From Pontibaca methylaminivorans (GTDB lineage Bacteria > Pseudomonadota > Alphaproteobacteria > Rhodobacterales > Rhodobacteraceae), in assembly GCF_900156525.1 (NCBI RefSeq), contig NZ_FTPS01000002.1, forward strand, positions 105,745 to 169,744: a stretch of DNA of 64,000 bases, given 5' to 3'. Position 1 is the first letter of the stretch; the number at the start of each line of letters is the position of its first letter. Below, piece by piece: positions 1 to 7,912 of this stretch. Made by a program: the position numbers and the translations under genes. The notes below the pieces were generated by a model that was not told the origin of the DNA, made no database searches, and saw nothing but the letters and a program-made list of their open reading frames with translations.

Positions 1-2
1 CG

Positions 3-302
3 GCGATAAAGGACGTGACGGGCCGCATGATGGCCTTTGCGCAGGGCATCGGCGGTGCGGGTGCCGTCGACGAAGTCGTCAAGGGCAGCATATTCAGCTA
101 CGCGTTCGAGCAGATGGAGATCGCCAGCTACAAGGCCCTGATCGCCGTGGCGCGGCGCCTGAACGACCCCCGCGCCGTCGAGGTGCTCGAGGCCATTCTG
201 CGGCAGGAGGAGGCCATGGCGCAGTGGCTGGCCGAGAACCTGGAGGCGGTCACGAACGAATACCTGCTTCGCAACGAGAGTGGCGAGGAAGCAAAACGCT
301 GA
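3..302 (+). CDS. YciE/YciF-like ferritin-fold protein (DUF892), 5' end outside window
   Basis: The frame is open from the first bases of the window, so the true start lies upstream and only the C-terminal part (about 100 residues) is seen. The visible part is helical and carries the DUF892 pattern: a FEQMEIASYKALIAVA helix followed by a RQEEAMAQWLAENL helix, where the E and Q/E residues are the usual di-metal-type ligands of the four-helix bundle. Family members are small stress-linked proteins of unproven function, often beside other general-stress genes. A GTG at 15 could be read as a start but would cut off the first helices. Family assignment is good; function is not established. Confidence 0.72.
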   Translation, partial: AIKDVTGRMMAFAQGIGGAGAVDEVVKGSIFSYAFEQMEIASYKALIAVARRLNDPRAVEVLEAILRQEEAMAQWLAENLEAVTNEYLLRNESGEEAKR

Positions 303-347
303 TCGGCGCCCGCCGGCGCGCCGTTGCGCCGGCGGCCCCTGCGGGGG

Positions 348-665
348 TCAGAACATCTGCCGCCGCAGCGCCCTGCCGAGGCGGCGCGAATTGCCGGAGG
401 TCTTGCGGCCCAGCGGGCCGAGCGCCGCACTCGCGACCTGATCCGGGCGCTTTCCCTGCAGCACGGCAGTTCCGGCCTGCACCATCGACCTGGCAAAAGC
501 CTCCTGCTTTTCGCTGACCATCCGCGCCGATTCTCCCGGCGCCAGTTGCCAGAGCCCGGCCATTCCGGCCATGCGCATCATGATGATTGCCTGGGCCTCG
601 GCATTCATTCGCCAGAAGGCGAAGCCGAGCTTCCAGTATTGCAGAACGGGTGTGGGCCTGATCAT
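348..665 (-). CDS. phasin-like small protein (often mislabelled antifreeze protein)
   Basis: A 105-residue protein beginning MIRPTPVLQYWKLGFAFWRM and rich in Ala, Met and Gln. It has the pattern AQAIIMMRMAGMAGLW followed by EKQEAFARSMVQAGTAVLQGK, an amphipathic helical layout seen in short Rhodobacteraceae proteins annotated either as antifreeze or phasin-like. A longer reading to 827 is possible, but the added residues do not resemble the family, so the ATG at 665 was chosen. It is convergent with the ferritin-fold gene. A role on polyhydroxyalkanoate granules is inferred only from the resemblance. Confidence 0.6.
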   Translation of the reverse strand: MIRPTPVLQYWKLGFAFWRMNAEAQAIIMMRMAGMAGLWQLAPGESARMVSEKQEAFARSMVQAGTAVLQGKRPDQVASAALGPLGRKTSGNSRRLGRALRRQMF

Positions 666-760
666 GTTCGGTGCTCCGGTTGAGAGGGGATCAGTTAGCT
701 CTTGGCGGCGCGGCTGCCAGTGCCGGATGAACCCGCGCGCCGACGGGCCGGACGGGCCAT

Positions 761-1153
761 TCAGGACAGCCACAGAATCAGGGCAACAAGAAGCGAAGCA
801 ACGCTCAGAGTCACGGCGATCAGCCACATGCGGCCGGCCGGCATCGATTCGACGTCATGTTCGTTGATGCGCCGCTGCGCCCTGCTGTCATGAACGGCGG
901 CAATCAGGAAAATCATTATGGCGATGGCGATGAACAGGCTCGCCGCGATCTTGGCGATCCAGACCGGTTCCATGCTGTGAAATACCGCCTGCAGGCCGAT
1001 CCCGACGACCAGCGATGACATGCCGGTCCGCATCCAGCTTCCGAAGGTGCGCTCGTTCGACAGCAGGACGCGGTCTTCGGACCATCCGGTGCGCATCTCG
1101 GAAAGATCGGACTTGTCCCGGCTGAATTCGATCTTCTTCTCGTCGTCATCCAT
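761..1153 (-). CDS. DUF202 / YidH-like inner-membrane protein
   Basis: A 130-residue protein with an acidic cytoplasmic start (MDDDEKKIEF), the DUF202 signature RVLLSNERTFGSWMRTGMS at about residues 30-48, and three hydrophobic helices. The pattern of LxxERTxxxWxRT followed by three membrane segments is diagnostic of the YidH/DUF202 family, small integral membrane proteins without a proven function. The ATG at 1153 was chosen over 1183 because the preceding ten residues are not family-like. It shares orientation with the phasin-like gene. Confidence 0.8.
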   Translation of the reverse strand: MDDDEKKIEFSRDKSDLSEMRTGWSEDRVLLSNERTFGSWMRTGMSSLVVGIGLQAVFHSMEPVWIAKIAASLFIAIAIMIFLIAAVHDSRAQRRINEHDVESMPAGRMWLIAVTLSVASLLVALILWLS

Positions 1154-1317
1154 ATCTGGTCCCCGTCCCCGGCACCGGGGCAATATCTGCGCGCCGCGGC
1201 GCGTCTTTCGGCGCCCCCTTTCGGATCCCGAACAAGCGACCGTGGCGAAGGTTCCCGCCCTCCGGCCGCGCGCCCGGCTTGCAAAGGGGCCGGCGGCGCA
1301 CTAGGCTGAGGGGACTT

Positions 1318-1410
1318 ACTCGTTGGGGTGCCCCGCTTGCCGGGGCTGAGAGGCGCAGGCCGACCCATCGAACCTGATCCGGGTCATGCCGGCGGAGGGA
1401 ACGGGTAGCT
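1318..1410 (+). promoter_or_regulatory. TPP riboswitch (THI element)
   Basis: The core has the characteristic order GGGGTGC, then GGGGCTGAGAGG, then ACCCATCGAACCTGATC, then GGTCATGCCGGCGGAGGGA. These are the conserved P2/P4 and pyrophosphate/pyrimidine-sensor segments of the thiamine-pyrophosphate riboswitch. It sits on the coding strand about 250 bases before thiS and is expected to repress the thi operon when TPP is plentiful. Boundaries are approximate. Confidence 0.95.
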
Positions 1411-1656
1411 TGACGATGCAGGGCGGTATTGCGCCCAGGAAAGCCCCCGCGACAAATCCGTCGGCCGAAATGGGGGCGACGTGACTGCAATCGCATGTTC
1501 ATCACAGACTCGGGCAACGCGTCCGACACCGGCTCTGACACCTGGTCCGGCTGCGGCACCGGCATGTCCGGGCCGCCCGCACCCGGCCCCGGCCGGACCG
1601 GCCGGCCATTGCGCGGGCCGCTGGTGCATCCCCGACATCATCAACGGAGGATCGAG
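1411..1656 (+). other. leader between riboswitch and thiS; possible thiD relic
   Basis: No intact gene is seen in these 246 bases. A GTG at 1482 opens a short frame starting VTAIA, which resembles the start of hydroxymethylpyrimidine kinase (ThiD). Just before thiS another frame reads GPLVHPRHHQ, reminiscent of the His-rich ThiD C-terminus. This could be what remains of a deleted thiD, or chance. The strong ribosome-binding site AACGGAGG at 1643-1650 belongs to thiS. Confidence 0.3.
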
Positions 1657-1851
1657 ATGAAGATCACCCTTAACGGCGAGGCCCGCAGGACAAGCGCCGC
1701 GACCCTGGCCGACCTGCTGGCGGAATGCGGGTTCGACGGGCGGATCGCCACCGCCCGCAACGGCGATTTCGTGCCCCGCACGCAGCGCGGCGCGACGCCG
1801 ATTCACGACGGCGACCGGATCGAGGTCGTCGCCCCCATGCAGGGGGGCTGA
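1657..1851 (+). CDS. thiS: ThiS sulfur-carrier protein
   Basis: A 64-residue ubiquitin-fold sulfur carrier ending in the required Gly-Gly (VVAPMQGG). ThiF adenylates the C-terminal glycine and sulfur is loaded as a thiocarboxylate, which ThiG uses to build the thiazole phosphate moiety of thiamine. Length and the LNGE/IHDGDRIEVV pattern match the family. The start is fixed by AACGGAGG seven bases upstream. It is the first gene after the TPP riboswitch and lies 3 bases before thiG. Confidence 0.95.
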   Translation: MKITLNGEARRTSAATLADLLAECGFDGRIATARNGDFVPRTQRGATPIHDGDRIEVVAPMQGG

Positions 1852-1854
1852 GCC

Positions 1855-2619
1855 ATGCCGGTTTTTTACGGGGTCGGGATCGACAACCCGCTCATGCTGG
1901 GCACGGCGCGCTATCCCTCGCCCCGGGTGATGGCCGAAGCCTTCCGCGCCTCGGGCGCGGAAGTCGCCACCGTCAGCCTGCGCCGCGAAAAGGGCGGCAG
2001 CCAGGAATTCTGGAACACCGTCAAGGATCTGGGCGTCCGCGTCCTGCCCAATACCGCCGGCTGCTTTTCGGTGAAGGAGGCCGTGACCACCGCCCATATG
2101 GCACGCGAGGTCTTTGAAACCCCCTGGATCAAGCTGGAGGTGATCGGCCATCCCGACACGCTGCATCCCGACATCTTCGGCACGATTCAAGCCGCACGCA
2201 TCCTGAATGACGAGGGGTTCGAGGTCTTTCCCTATTGCACCGAGGATCTGACCGCCTGTCAGCAACTGCTTGATGCCGGCTGCCGGGTGCTGATGCCATG
2301 GGGTGCGCCGATCGGCACCGGGATCGGCCTTGCCAACCCGACCGGGCTACGCCTGCTGCGCGCGCATTTCGCGGATGTGCCGCTGGTCATTGATGCCGGC
2401 ATCGGGTTGCCCTCGCAGGCCGCCCGGGCGATGGAGATGGGCTTTGACGCCGTGCTGCTGAACACCGCCGTCGCCCGCGCGGGCGATCCCGCCGCCATGG
2501 CGCAGGCGATGATGCGCGCGGTCCGGGCGGGCCGTGCGGCCGCGGTGTCCGGCCCGATGGAGCGGCGCGAGATGGCTGTTCCCTCGACCCCGTTCGACGG
2601 CATGGCGGATCTGGCATGA
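1855..2619 (+). CDS. thiG: thiazole synthase ThiG
   Basis: A 254-residue TIM-barrel enzyme that condenses deoxyxylulose phosphate, dehydroglycine and ThiS-thiocarboxylate into the thiazole phosphate unit. The catalytic lysine is K93 in [10 protein letters not shown]. The phosphate/turn segments [14 protein letters not shown] and [19 protein letters not shown] are intact. Length is normal. It overlaps thiE by the ATGA arrangement (2616-2619), implying translational coupling, and lies in the riboswitch-controlled operon. Confidence 0.97.
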   Translation: MPVFYGVGIDNPLMLGTARYPSPRVMAEAFRASGAEVATVSLRREKGGSQEFWNTVKDLGVRVLPNTAGCFSVKEAVTTAHMAREVFETPWIKLEVIGHPDTLHPDIFGTIQAARILNDEGFEVFPYCTEDLTACQQLLDAGCRVLMPWGAPIGTGIGLANPTGLRLLRAHFADVPLVIDAGIGLPSQAARAMEMGFDAVLLNTAVARAGDPAAMAQAMMRAVRAGRAAAVSGPMERREMAVPSTPFDGMADLA

Positions 2620-3215
2620 CGCTGCCGCGGTTCTACCCGATCTTCGATTCCGCCGACTGGCTGGTGCGGATGCTGCCTCTTGGCGTCGGGTTGGTGCAAC
2701 TGCGCATAAAGGACCGCAGCGAGCCCGACACCCGGGCCGAGATCATCCGCGCCCGCGATCTGTGCCGCGAACACGGCGCGATCCTGATCGTCAACGATCA
2801 CTGGCGCATCGCCATCGAAGAGGGCTGCGACTGGATCCATCTGGGGCAGGAGGATCTGGATGCGGCCGACCCGGGCGCGATCCGCGCGGCGGGGCTGAAA
2901 CTGGGCATATCCACCCATGACGATGCGGAACTGTCCCGCGCGCTGGCGCTGGATCCCGATTACGTGGCCCTGGGTCCGGTCTGGCCGACGGTGCTGAAAA
3001 AGATGAAATGGCACCGTCAGGGCGTCGGCAAGCTGACCGAATGGAAGGCGCGTATCGGCGATGTGCCGCTGATCGCGATCGGCGGATTGCGCCCCGAACG
3101 CGCCGCGCCAGCCTTTGCCGCGGGGGCGGATGTGGTCTCGGTCGTGACCGACATCACGCTGAACCCCGACCCCGAGGCGCGCGTGCGCGAATGGCTGCGG
3201 GTGGTGGTGGCGTGA
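2616..3215 (+). CDS. thiE: thiamine-phosphate synthase ThiE
   Basis: A 199-residue TIM-barrel protein joining hydroxymethylpyrimidine diphosphate to thiazole phosphate. Recognisable elements are VQLRIKD near residue 28, ILIVNDHW near 56-63, [10 protein letters not shown] near 72-81, the GPVWPT phosphate-binding segment and AIGGL. It starts within the thiG stop codon and ends overlapping the thiF start, so it is translated in a coupled chain. Confidence 0.94.
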   Translation: MTLPRFYPIFDSADWLVRMLPLGVGLVQLRIKDRSEPDTRAEIIRARDLCREHGAILIVNDHWRIAIEEGCDWIHLGQEDLDAADPGAIRAAGLKLGISTHDDAELSRALALDPDYVALGPVWPTVLKKMKWHRQGVGKLTEWKARIGDVPLIAIGGLRPERAAPAFAAGADVVSVVTDITLNPDPEARVREWLRVVVA

Positions 3216-4204
3216 ACCGCTATGCCCGTCAGATGATCCTGCCCGAGATCGGCAGCGAGGGTCAGGCCCGCATCCGGGGCGCGCATCTTCTGGTGGTGGG
3301 CGCGGGCGGGCTGGGCGTGCCGGTCGTGCAATACCTGGCCGGGGCGGGCATCGGGCGGATCACCCTGATCGACCCCGATATCGTCGAGGAATCGAACCTG
3401 CACCGCCAGCCGATCTATGGCCCCCATGTCGGGCGGGCCAAGGTGCGGGCGGCGGCGGATGTCCTCCGCGCGCTGAACCCGCAGACCCGCCTTGTGCCGC
3501 TGTTCGAGTGGCTGACGCCGGACAATGCCCCGATGCTGGTCGCGGGGGCCGATCTGGTCCTTGACTGCGCCGACAGTTTCGCGGTGAGCTATCTGCTTTC
3601 GGATTGCTGCATGGCGGCGGGAAAGCCGCTGATCTCGGCCTCCGTCCTGGGGCTTGCGGGCTATGTCGGCGGGTTTTGCGGCGGCGCGCCGAGCTTGCGC
3701 GCGGTGTTCCCCGACCTGCCCGAGAACCTGGCCACCTGCGCCACTTCGGGCGTGCTGGGACCGGTGGTCGCGATGTTCGGGCTTCTCCAGGCGCAGATGG
3801 CGCTGGCCCTGCTGATCGGGCTCGAACCCTCGCCGCTCGGCCAACTGATCCGGCACGAGATGCCGGGCTTCCGCAGCACCGCTTTCCGCTTTGACGCGGC
3901 GCCCGAACCCGAGGGCCCCTGCCACCGCTTCATCGCGAAATCCGACCTGCGCACGGGCGATTTCGTGGTCGACCTGCGCGACGAGGCCGAGGCCCCCTGC
4001 CCGGCCGCGCCCGGTTCCCGCCGCATGAGGGTCGAGGATTTCGGCCCCTCCGGCCCCTTTCCCGCTCCCGGCCAGCGCGCGGTTCTTGCCTGCCGCTCGG
4101 GCCTGCGTTCATGGCGCGCCGCCGACCGGCTGCGCCCCCATTGGGATGGCGAGATCGTCCTGCTGGCCGACCCGCCGCCCGTTTCCACAGGAGAAGACCC
4201 GTGA
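3212..4204 (+). CDS. thiF: ThiF-type adenylyltransferase with C-terminal rhodanese-like domain
   Basis: A 330-residue E1-like enzyme that adenylates ThiS. It has the nucleotide-binding glycine loop VVGAGGLG (28-35), TLIDPDIVEESNLHRQ (51-66), LDCADSF (117-123) and a conserved cysteine in ATCATSGVLGP (C176). The two CxxC pairs that bind zinc in Escherichia coli ThiF/MoeB are absent: the first position reads GGAPSLRA. Residues about 250-325 form a small rhodanese-like tail with the active-site loop ACRSGLRS (C294), likely the sulfur-transfer part. The GTG at 3212 overlaps the thiE stop; a longer upstream frame is only open by chance. Confidence 0.88.
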   Translation: MNRYARQMILPEIGSEGQARIRGAHLLVVGAGGLGVPVVQYLAGAGIGRITLIDPDIVEESNLHRQPIYGPHVGRAKVRAAADVLRALNPQTRLVPLFEWLTPDNAPMLVAGADLVLDCADSFAVSYLLSDCCMAAGKPLISASVLGLAGYVGGFCGGAPSLRAVFPDLPENLATCATSGVLGPVVAMFGLLQAQMALALLIGLEPSPLGQLIRHEMPGFRSTAFRFDAAPEPEGPCHRFIAKSDLRTGDFVVDLRDEAEAPCPAAPGSRRMRVEDFGPSGPFPAPGQRAVLACRSGLRSWRAADRLRPHWDGEIVLLADPPPVSTGEDP

Positions 4205-4890
4205 CCATCACGAACACCGCCCCCGATTACGGTCAGAGCTTTGCCCGATGGCGGGCCCATTGCCCCGATCTCTGGCACGACTACACCCATCACCCCTTTG
4301 TCGAGGGGCTGAAGGACGGCACCCTGCCCCGCGCCGCGTTCCTGACCTATCTGCGCCAGGATTACCTGTTTCTGATCCATTTCTCGCGCGCCTGGTCGCT
4401 CGCCGTGGTCAAGGCCGGCAACCTGGCCGAGATGCAGGCGGCCAGCGCCACGGTGCATGCGCTTCTGCATTTCGAAATGGCGCTGCATGTCGAGATCTGC
4501 GAGGGCGAGGGCATCAGCCGCGCCGAACTCGAGGCGGCGGAGGAAGCGCCCGCCAACATGGCCTATACCCGCTATGTGCTCGAGGCCGGCTATTCGGGCG
4601 ATTTCCTTGACCTGCTGGCGGCGCTCGCGCCCTGCGTCATGGGGTATGGCGAAATCGGCGAACGGCTGCTGCGCGAGGCCGGCGAGACCCCCTATCGCGA
4701 CTGGATCGAGACCTATGGCGGTGAGGAATTCCAGACGCTGTGCCGCGACACCGGGGCGCTGATCGACCGCGCGATGGCCGACCGGCTGGGGACCGATCCG
4801 CAATCGCTCCCGCGCTGGCCGGTGCTCTGCCGGCATTTTGCCAATGCCACTCGGCTCGAGATCGGCTTCTGGGGTCTCGGGCGGGCGTGA
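4201..4890 (+). CDS. tenA: TenA-type aminopyrimidine aminohydrolase/thiaminase II
   Basis: A 229-residue helical TenA protein, last gene of the thi operon, starting with a GTG that overlaps the thiF stop. The active-site cysteine is C145 in LAPCVMGYGEIG, and the C-terminal Glu in RLEIGFW is also present, so this is the cysteine-containing TenA class. The known role is hydrolysis of aminomethyl-pyrimidine breakdown products of thiamine to hydroxymethylpyrimidine, i.e. salvage. The operon has no intact thiD or thiC here, so pyrimidine must be made or salvaged from elsewhere on the genome. Confidence 0.9.
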   Translation: MTITNTAPDYGQSFARWRAHCPDLWHDYTHHPFVEGLKDGTLPRAAFLTYLRQDYLFLIHFSRAWSLAVVKAGNLAEMQAASATVHALLHFEMALHVEICEGEGISRAELEAAEEAPANMAYTRYVLEAGYSGDFLDLLAALAPCVMGYGEIGERLLREAGETPYRDWIETYGGEEFQTLCRDTGALIDRAMADRLGTDPQSLPRWPVLCRHFANATRLEIGFWGLGRA

Positions 4891-5001
4891 CGCGAAAGGC
4901 GTGAAGGGCGGACGGGGGCAGGGGCGATGGGTGCCCTGACCCCGCCCGCGACCCGGCACGTGCTGGAGCGGACCCGGACGGCCGGGGCGCCATGGCCGCG
5001 G

Positions 5002-5316
5002 TCAGGCGCCTTCGACGACGGAGAAACCCTCGAACTGCGGGTGGCCGTCGGTCAGCACCTTGCCCGAGCCCGAACTGCGGTGATTGTCGCGGAAATTCTG
5101 CGATTTCGTCCAGGCGATGAAATCCTCCTTGCTTTCCCAGACCGTGTGCGAGGCAAACAGCGTATGGTCGCGCCCCTCTTCCTGCGGGCCGCGCAGCAAA
5201 TGAAAGCTCTTGAATCCCTTCATCTGGGGCAGGCGGGTCTCGCGGTTCTTCCAGATATTCTCGAACTCCTCCTCGGATCCGGGGCGGACCTTGAAACGGT
5301 TCATGGCAATATACAT
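5002..5316 (-). CDS. ABM-fold monooxygenase, IsdG-like haem-degrading candidate
   Basis: A 104-residue antibiotic-biosynthesis-monooxygenase (ABM) fold protein: MYIAMNRFKVRPGSEEEFE at the start, then W/N and K residues typical of IsdG/HmuD-like proteins (NIWKNRE, FHLLRG, TVWESKEDFIAWTKS). The family includes non-canonical haem oxygenases. It lies just downstream of, and on the same strand as, the haem receptor gene, so a role in releasing iron from haem is a reasonable inference. Substrate is not shown by the sequence alone. Confidence 0.78.
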   Translation of the reverse strand: MYIAMNRFKVRPGSEEEFENIWKNRETRLPQMKGFKSFHLLRGPQEEGRDHTLFASHTVWESKEDFIAWTKSQNFRDNHRSSGSGKVLTDGHPQFEGFSVVEGA

Positions 5317-5428
5317 CGTCGGTTCCCTTTTTCTGGCTCTGCGGGTGTTGGTCCGCAGGTCGTGAGGATGCGCGCGGCATCGGTGATCGCCGCCCGGCTC
5401 CTGCGGCCGGGCGACATGATAACGGCGG

Positions 5429-7504
5429 TCAGAAGCGGAAGTTCGCGGTCAGATAGGCGGTCCGCCCCTGCCCCGATCCGAAGGTGCTGAGCGCCGGCGT
5501 ATAGGCGCGGTCGAACAGGTTGGTGATCCTGAGCCCGATCTCGGCATTCTCGCGGAACTCGAAGCTCGCGAAGGCATCGACCAGCGTATAGCCCGAGGTC
5601 CGCTCCAGCACCGGAGGCATGTCGCCCGAGGCCGCCACGTCGTTGGAAACGTAATGGATCCGTCCGCCAAGGTGCAACCGCCTGTCCAGGAGCCTTGTGC
5701 CGGCGGTCAGGGTGGCGATGTCGTCGGGCAGATTGTTGAGCGCGCCCAGACCCGGCTGCTGCGGCGGCAGTTTGCTGTCGGTGTGGGTATAGGCCAGGTC
5801 CATGTAGAAGCTGCCCGTATCATAGCCCGCGCCGATCTCGACACCCCGCTGCCGCGACGTGCCGGGCAGGTTGACATATTGCATGCGCCCGAAATCGGGA
5901 TTTACGCGCGCGGCGACGTAATCCGTGATGTCCATGCTGAAAAAGCCGATCTTGGCGCTGAGGCTGTCACCGGCCATGAACAGGTTGTCGCGCTGGATAT
6001 TGGCGCCGAGCTCCCATCCCCTCTGGCGCTCGGGGCGCAGGTCCGGGTTGGGCAGGAACGCGGCCGAGGTGCCGCCCGGATGGTCGCCGCCGGTCATGGT
6101 TTCCTGAATGGTCGGGGCGCGCATCGACTGCGACCAGGTGATATAGGGCTGCAGCCAGTCGGTCGCCTGCCAGGCAACCGTCAGCCGCGGGTTCAGCCGC
6201 CCCTTTGACTGGTCAACCCGGTAGGCCCCGAAGACACCCCCGGCATCCGCCGCCCCGTCGAGGCTGTAATGATCGTAACGCAGCGCCGCGATCACATCGA
6301 ACCGCCCGTAGGTAAAGGTGTTCTCGGTAAAGATCGCGCGGGTCGCGGCCCGGCCGGCAGCCGGGTTCACGCCGCTGTTCTCTGCCGTCACCTTGTCGCG
6401 GAAATATTCGATGCCGTTTTCCGAGCGGACATCGACAGCGCCGATCATCCCCGTTGATACGTTCGAGACATCGAACCCGATGCCCCGGTCCCTGATCCTG
6501 CGCCCGACCGCCGAGGCAAAGGGCGAATCCGGGTCGATCGGCGACAGGTATTCCATCGAAAGGTCGTTGTAATAGAGATTGGCCGACAGATCGACGGCGG
6601 CGTTACCGGCGGGGTCGTAACGGTAACCGGCGGTGAAGGTGCGGTTGTCGATCCGCTGGTTGTAGGAGTTGGCCCCGAATTCGTTGCGGTAGACAAGGCC
6701 GCCAAAGCTCAGCCGGTGGCCATTGCCGAATTCGAATTCGCTCTTGAACAGGCCCGATCGCAACTCCTGCCCGGTGCTGGTCTCGCGCTGGCCGTTGCCG
6801 TTCTTGTAATCGTCCGAGGACCGCCCGCTGAGGCCGATCACGAAACCCGCCCCGCCGCTGCGGAACGCCCCGGCGATCATCTCGGACGGGCCGGCCCCGT
6901 TGCTGCCCCACTGCATGCGCGCGATCATGCCCCGATCCTGCCCCTCGGACAGCACGTCATCGACGCCGATGGTGCGGTATCCGACCGATCCGGCCAGACC
7001 GCCGCCCCCGGCGGTGGTGACCGCGCCGCGCCGCACATCGACCGAGCGCAGGAAGGCCGGATCGACATAGGTGAACCCGCTGGCCTCGTGCCCGGTGAAG
7101 CGGAAGTTCTGCCGCACCCCGTCCACCGTGGAGGTAACGCGCCCCGATCCCTCGAAACCGCGGATATTGACCGCGACGCCCGGCTGCTGGGCATTTTCGC
7201 GGGTGAAGGTGCCGGGGGTCGAGCGCAGCACGCTGTCAAGCTTGTCATTGCCGAAGGTGCGGATGGTGTCCTGGCCGATCACGCTTTCGCCCGCCGGCAC
7301 AGTCACCGCGATACCGCGCTGCGGGGCTTCGCCGCTCACCACGATCTGGCCGAGGCGGGTCTCGGTGTTCTCCCGTTCTCCCGCCTCGTCGCGTTCCTCG
7401 CTCGCGGCGGCCACGTCCTGCGCCCGCGCGCTGTCCGGCATGCCCGCGGCAGCCAGCATCGTGCCGCCAAGCAGCACTGTCAAAATCAACCTTTTCGGCC
7501 CCAT
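5429..7504 (-). CDS. TonB-dependent haem/haemoglobin receptor (HmuR/HasR-like)
   Basis: A 691-residue outer-membrane receptor. A signal peptide (MGPKRLILTVLLGGTMLAAA...SARA) is followed by a TonB-box-like segment LGQIVVSGE, a plug domain with VAVNIRGFEGSGRV and VDGVRQNF, and a 22-strand barrel ending in the aromatic signal AYLTANFRF. The DPAFLRSVDVRRGA plug motif and the neighbouring hmuSTUV genes indicate a haem ligand. The start was set at 7504 because AAAGGGGAG precedes it; an in-frame ATG at 7531 lacks a site. It is divergent from hmuSTUV, with an iron-box-like palindrome between them. Confidence 0.92.
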   Translation of the reverse strand: MGPKRLILTVLLGGTMLAAAGMPDSARAQDVAAASEERDEAGERENTETRLGQIVVSGEAPQRGIAVTVPAGESVIGQDTIRTFGNDKLDSVLRSTPGTFTRENAQQPGVAVNIRGFEGSGRVTSTVDGVRQNFRFTGHEASGFTYVDPAFLRSVDVRRGAVTTAGGGGLAGSVGYRTIGVDDVLSEGQDRGMIARMQWGSNGAGPSEMIAGAFRSGGAGFVIGLSGRSSDDYKNGNGQRETSTGQELRSGLFKSEFEFGNGHRLSFGGLVYRNEFGANSYNQRIDNRTFTAGYRYDPAGNAAVDLSANLYYNDLSMEYLSPIDPDSPFASAVGRRIRDRGIGFDVSNVSTGMIGAVDVRSENGIEYFRDKVTAENSGVNPAAGRAATRAIFTENTFTYGRFDVIAALRYDHYSLDGAADAGGVFGAYRVDQSKGRLNPRLTVAWQATDWLQPYITWSQSMRAPTIQETMTGGDHPGGTSAAFLPNPDLRPERQRGWELGANIQRDNLFMAGDSLSAKIGFFSMDITDYVAARVNPDFGRMQYVNLPGTSRQRGVEIGAGYDTGSFYMDLAYTHTDSKLPPQQPGLGALNNLPDDIATLTAGTRLLDRRLHLGGRIHYVSNDVAASGDMPPVLERTSGYTLVDAFASFEFRENAEIGLRITNLFDRAYTPALSTFGSGQGRTAYLTANFRF

Positions 7505-7912
7505 GGCCCGCTCCCCTTTCGATGTCTGCACGGTTCTTGCTGCGGGCTGGCGTCAGGTGCCGTGAGAGGCGGGGCTTGCTGGGCAGGTCTGTCTTACGTG
7601 GCAGGATTATACTTGACTGTTTTAGTCAGTCGGCGCAGTTACTAGGCAGCCAGACTGAAACGGTCAAGCCTTATCGTTCCGCGATCCGTCAGTGCCAGCG
7701 CCTCGCCGGCACCGAAAGCCACAGGGGGCCGCGCCGGCGGGGACAGCCTGCCCGGACCCCGGCAGCCATTGTCCGCATCGGGGCGCTCATCGCCAGTGCC
7801 CCCGGGCGGTCCGGACCGACACCACGAACCCGAGCCACGGCCCCGCGCCGCAGCCAGCGACCGATTGACCGGGCGATCCCCTTCGGACGCCCCAGGGCAG
7901 AAAGCCAAGCAG
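7505..7912. promoter_or_regulatory. divergent intergenic region, haem receptor / hmuS
   Basis: These 408 bases separate the divergent haem receptor and hmuS genes. Apart from the palindrome at 7614-7628 I see no gene. Promoters for both directions are expected here, probably on either side of the palindrome, but no hexamer pair is convincing enough to place. Confidence 0.5.
7614..7628. promoter_or_regulatory. iron-responsive operator candidate (TGA-N9-TCA)
   Basis: TGACTGTTTTAGTCA has perfect 5-bp inverted arms and fits the TGA-N9-TCA form described for RirA-type iron-responsive operators in alphaproteobacteria. It lies about 110 bases upstream of the haem receptor start and 285 bases before hmuS, the expected place for iron control of both. 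Which regulator binds (RirA, Irr or Fur) is inferred, not seen. Confidence 0.55.

Noticed and set aside
348..665. antifreeze protein
   Set aside because: The label sometimes given to such sequences rests on Ala/Met richness only; a phasin-like helical protein fits better.
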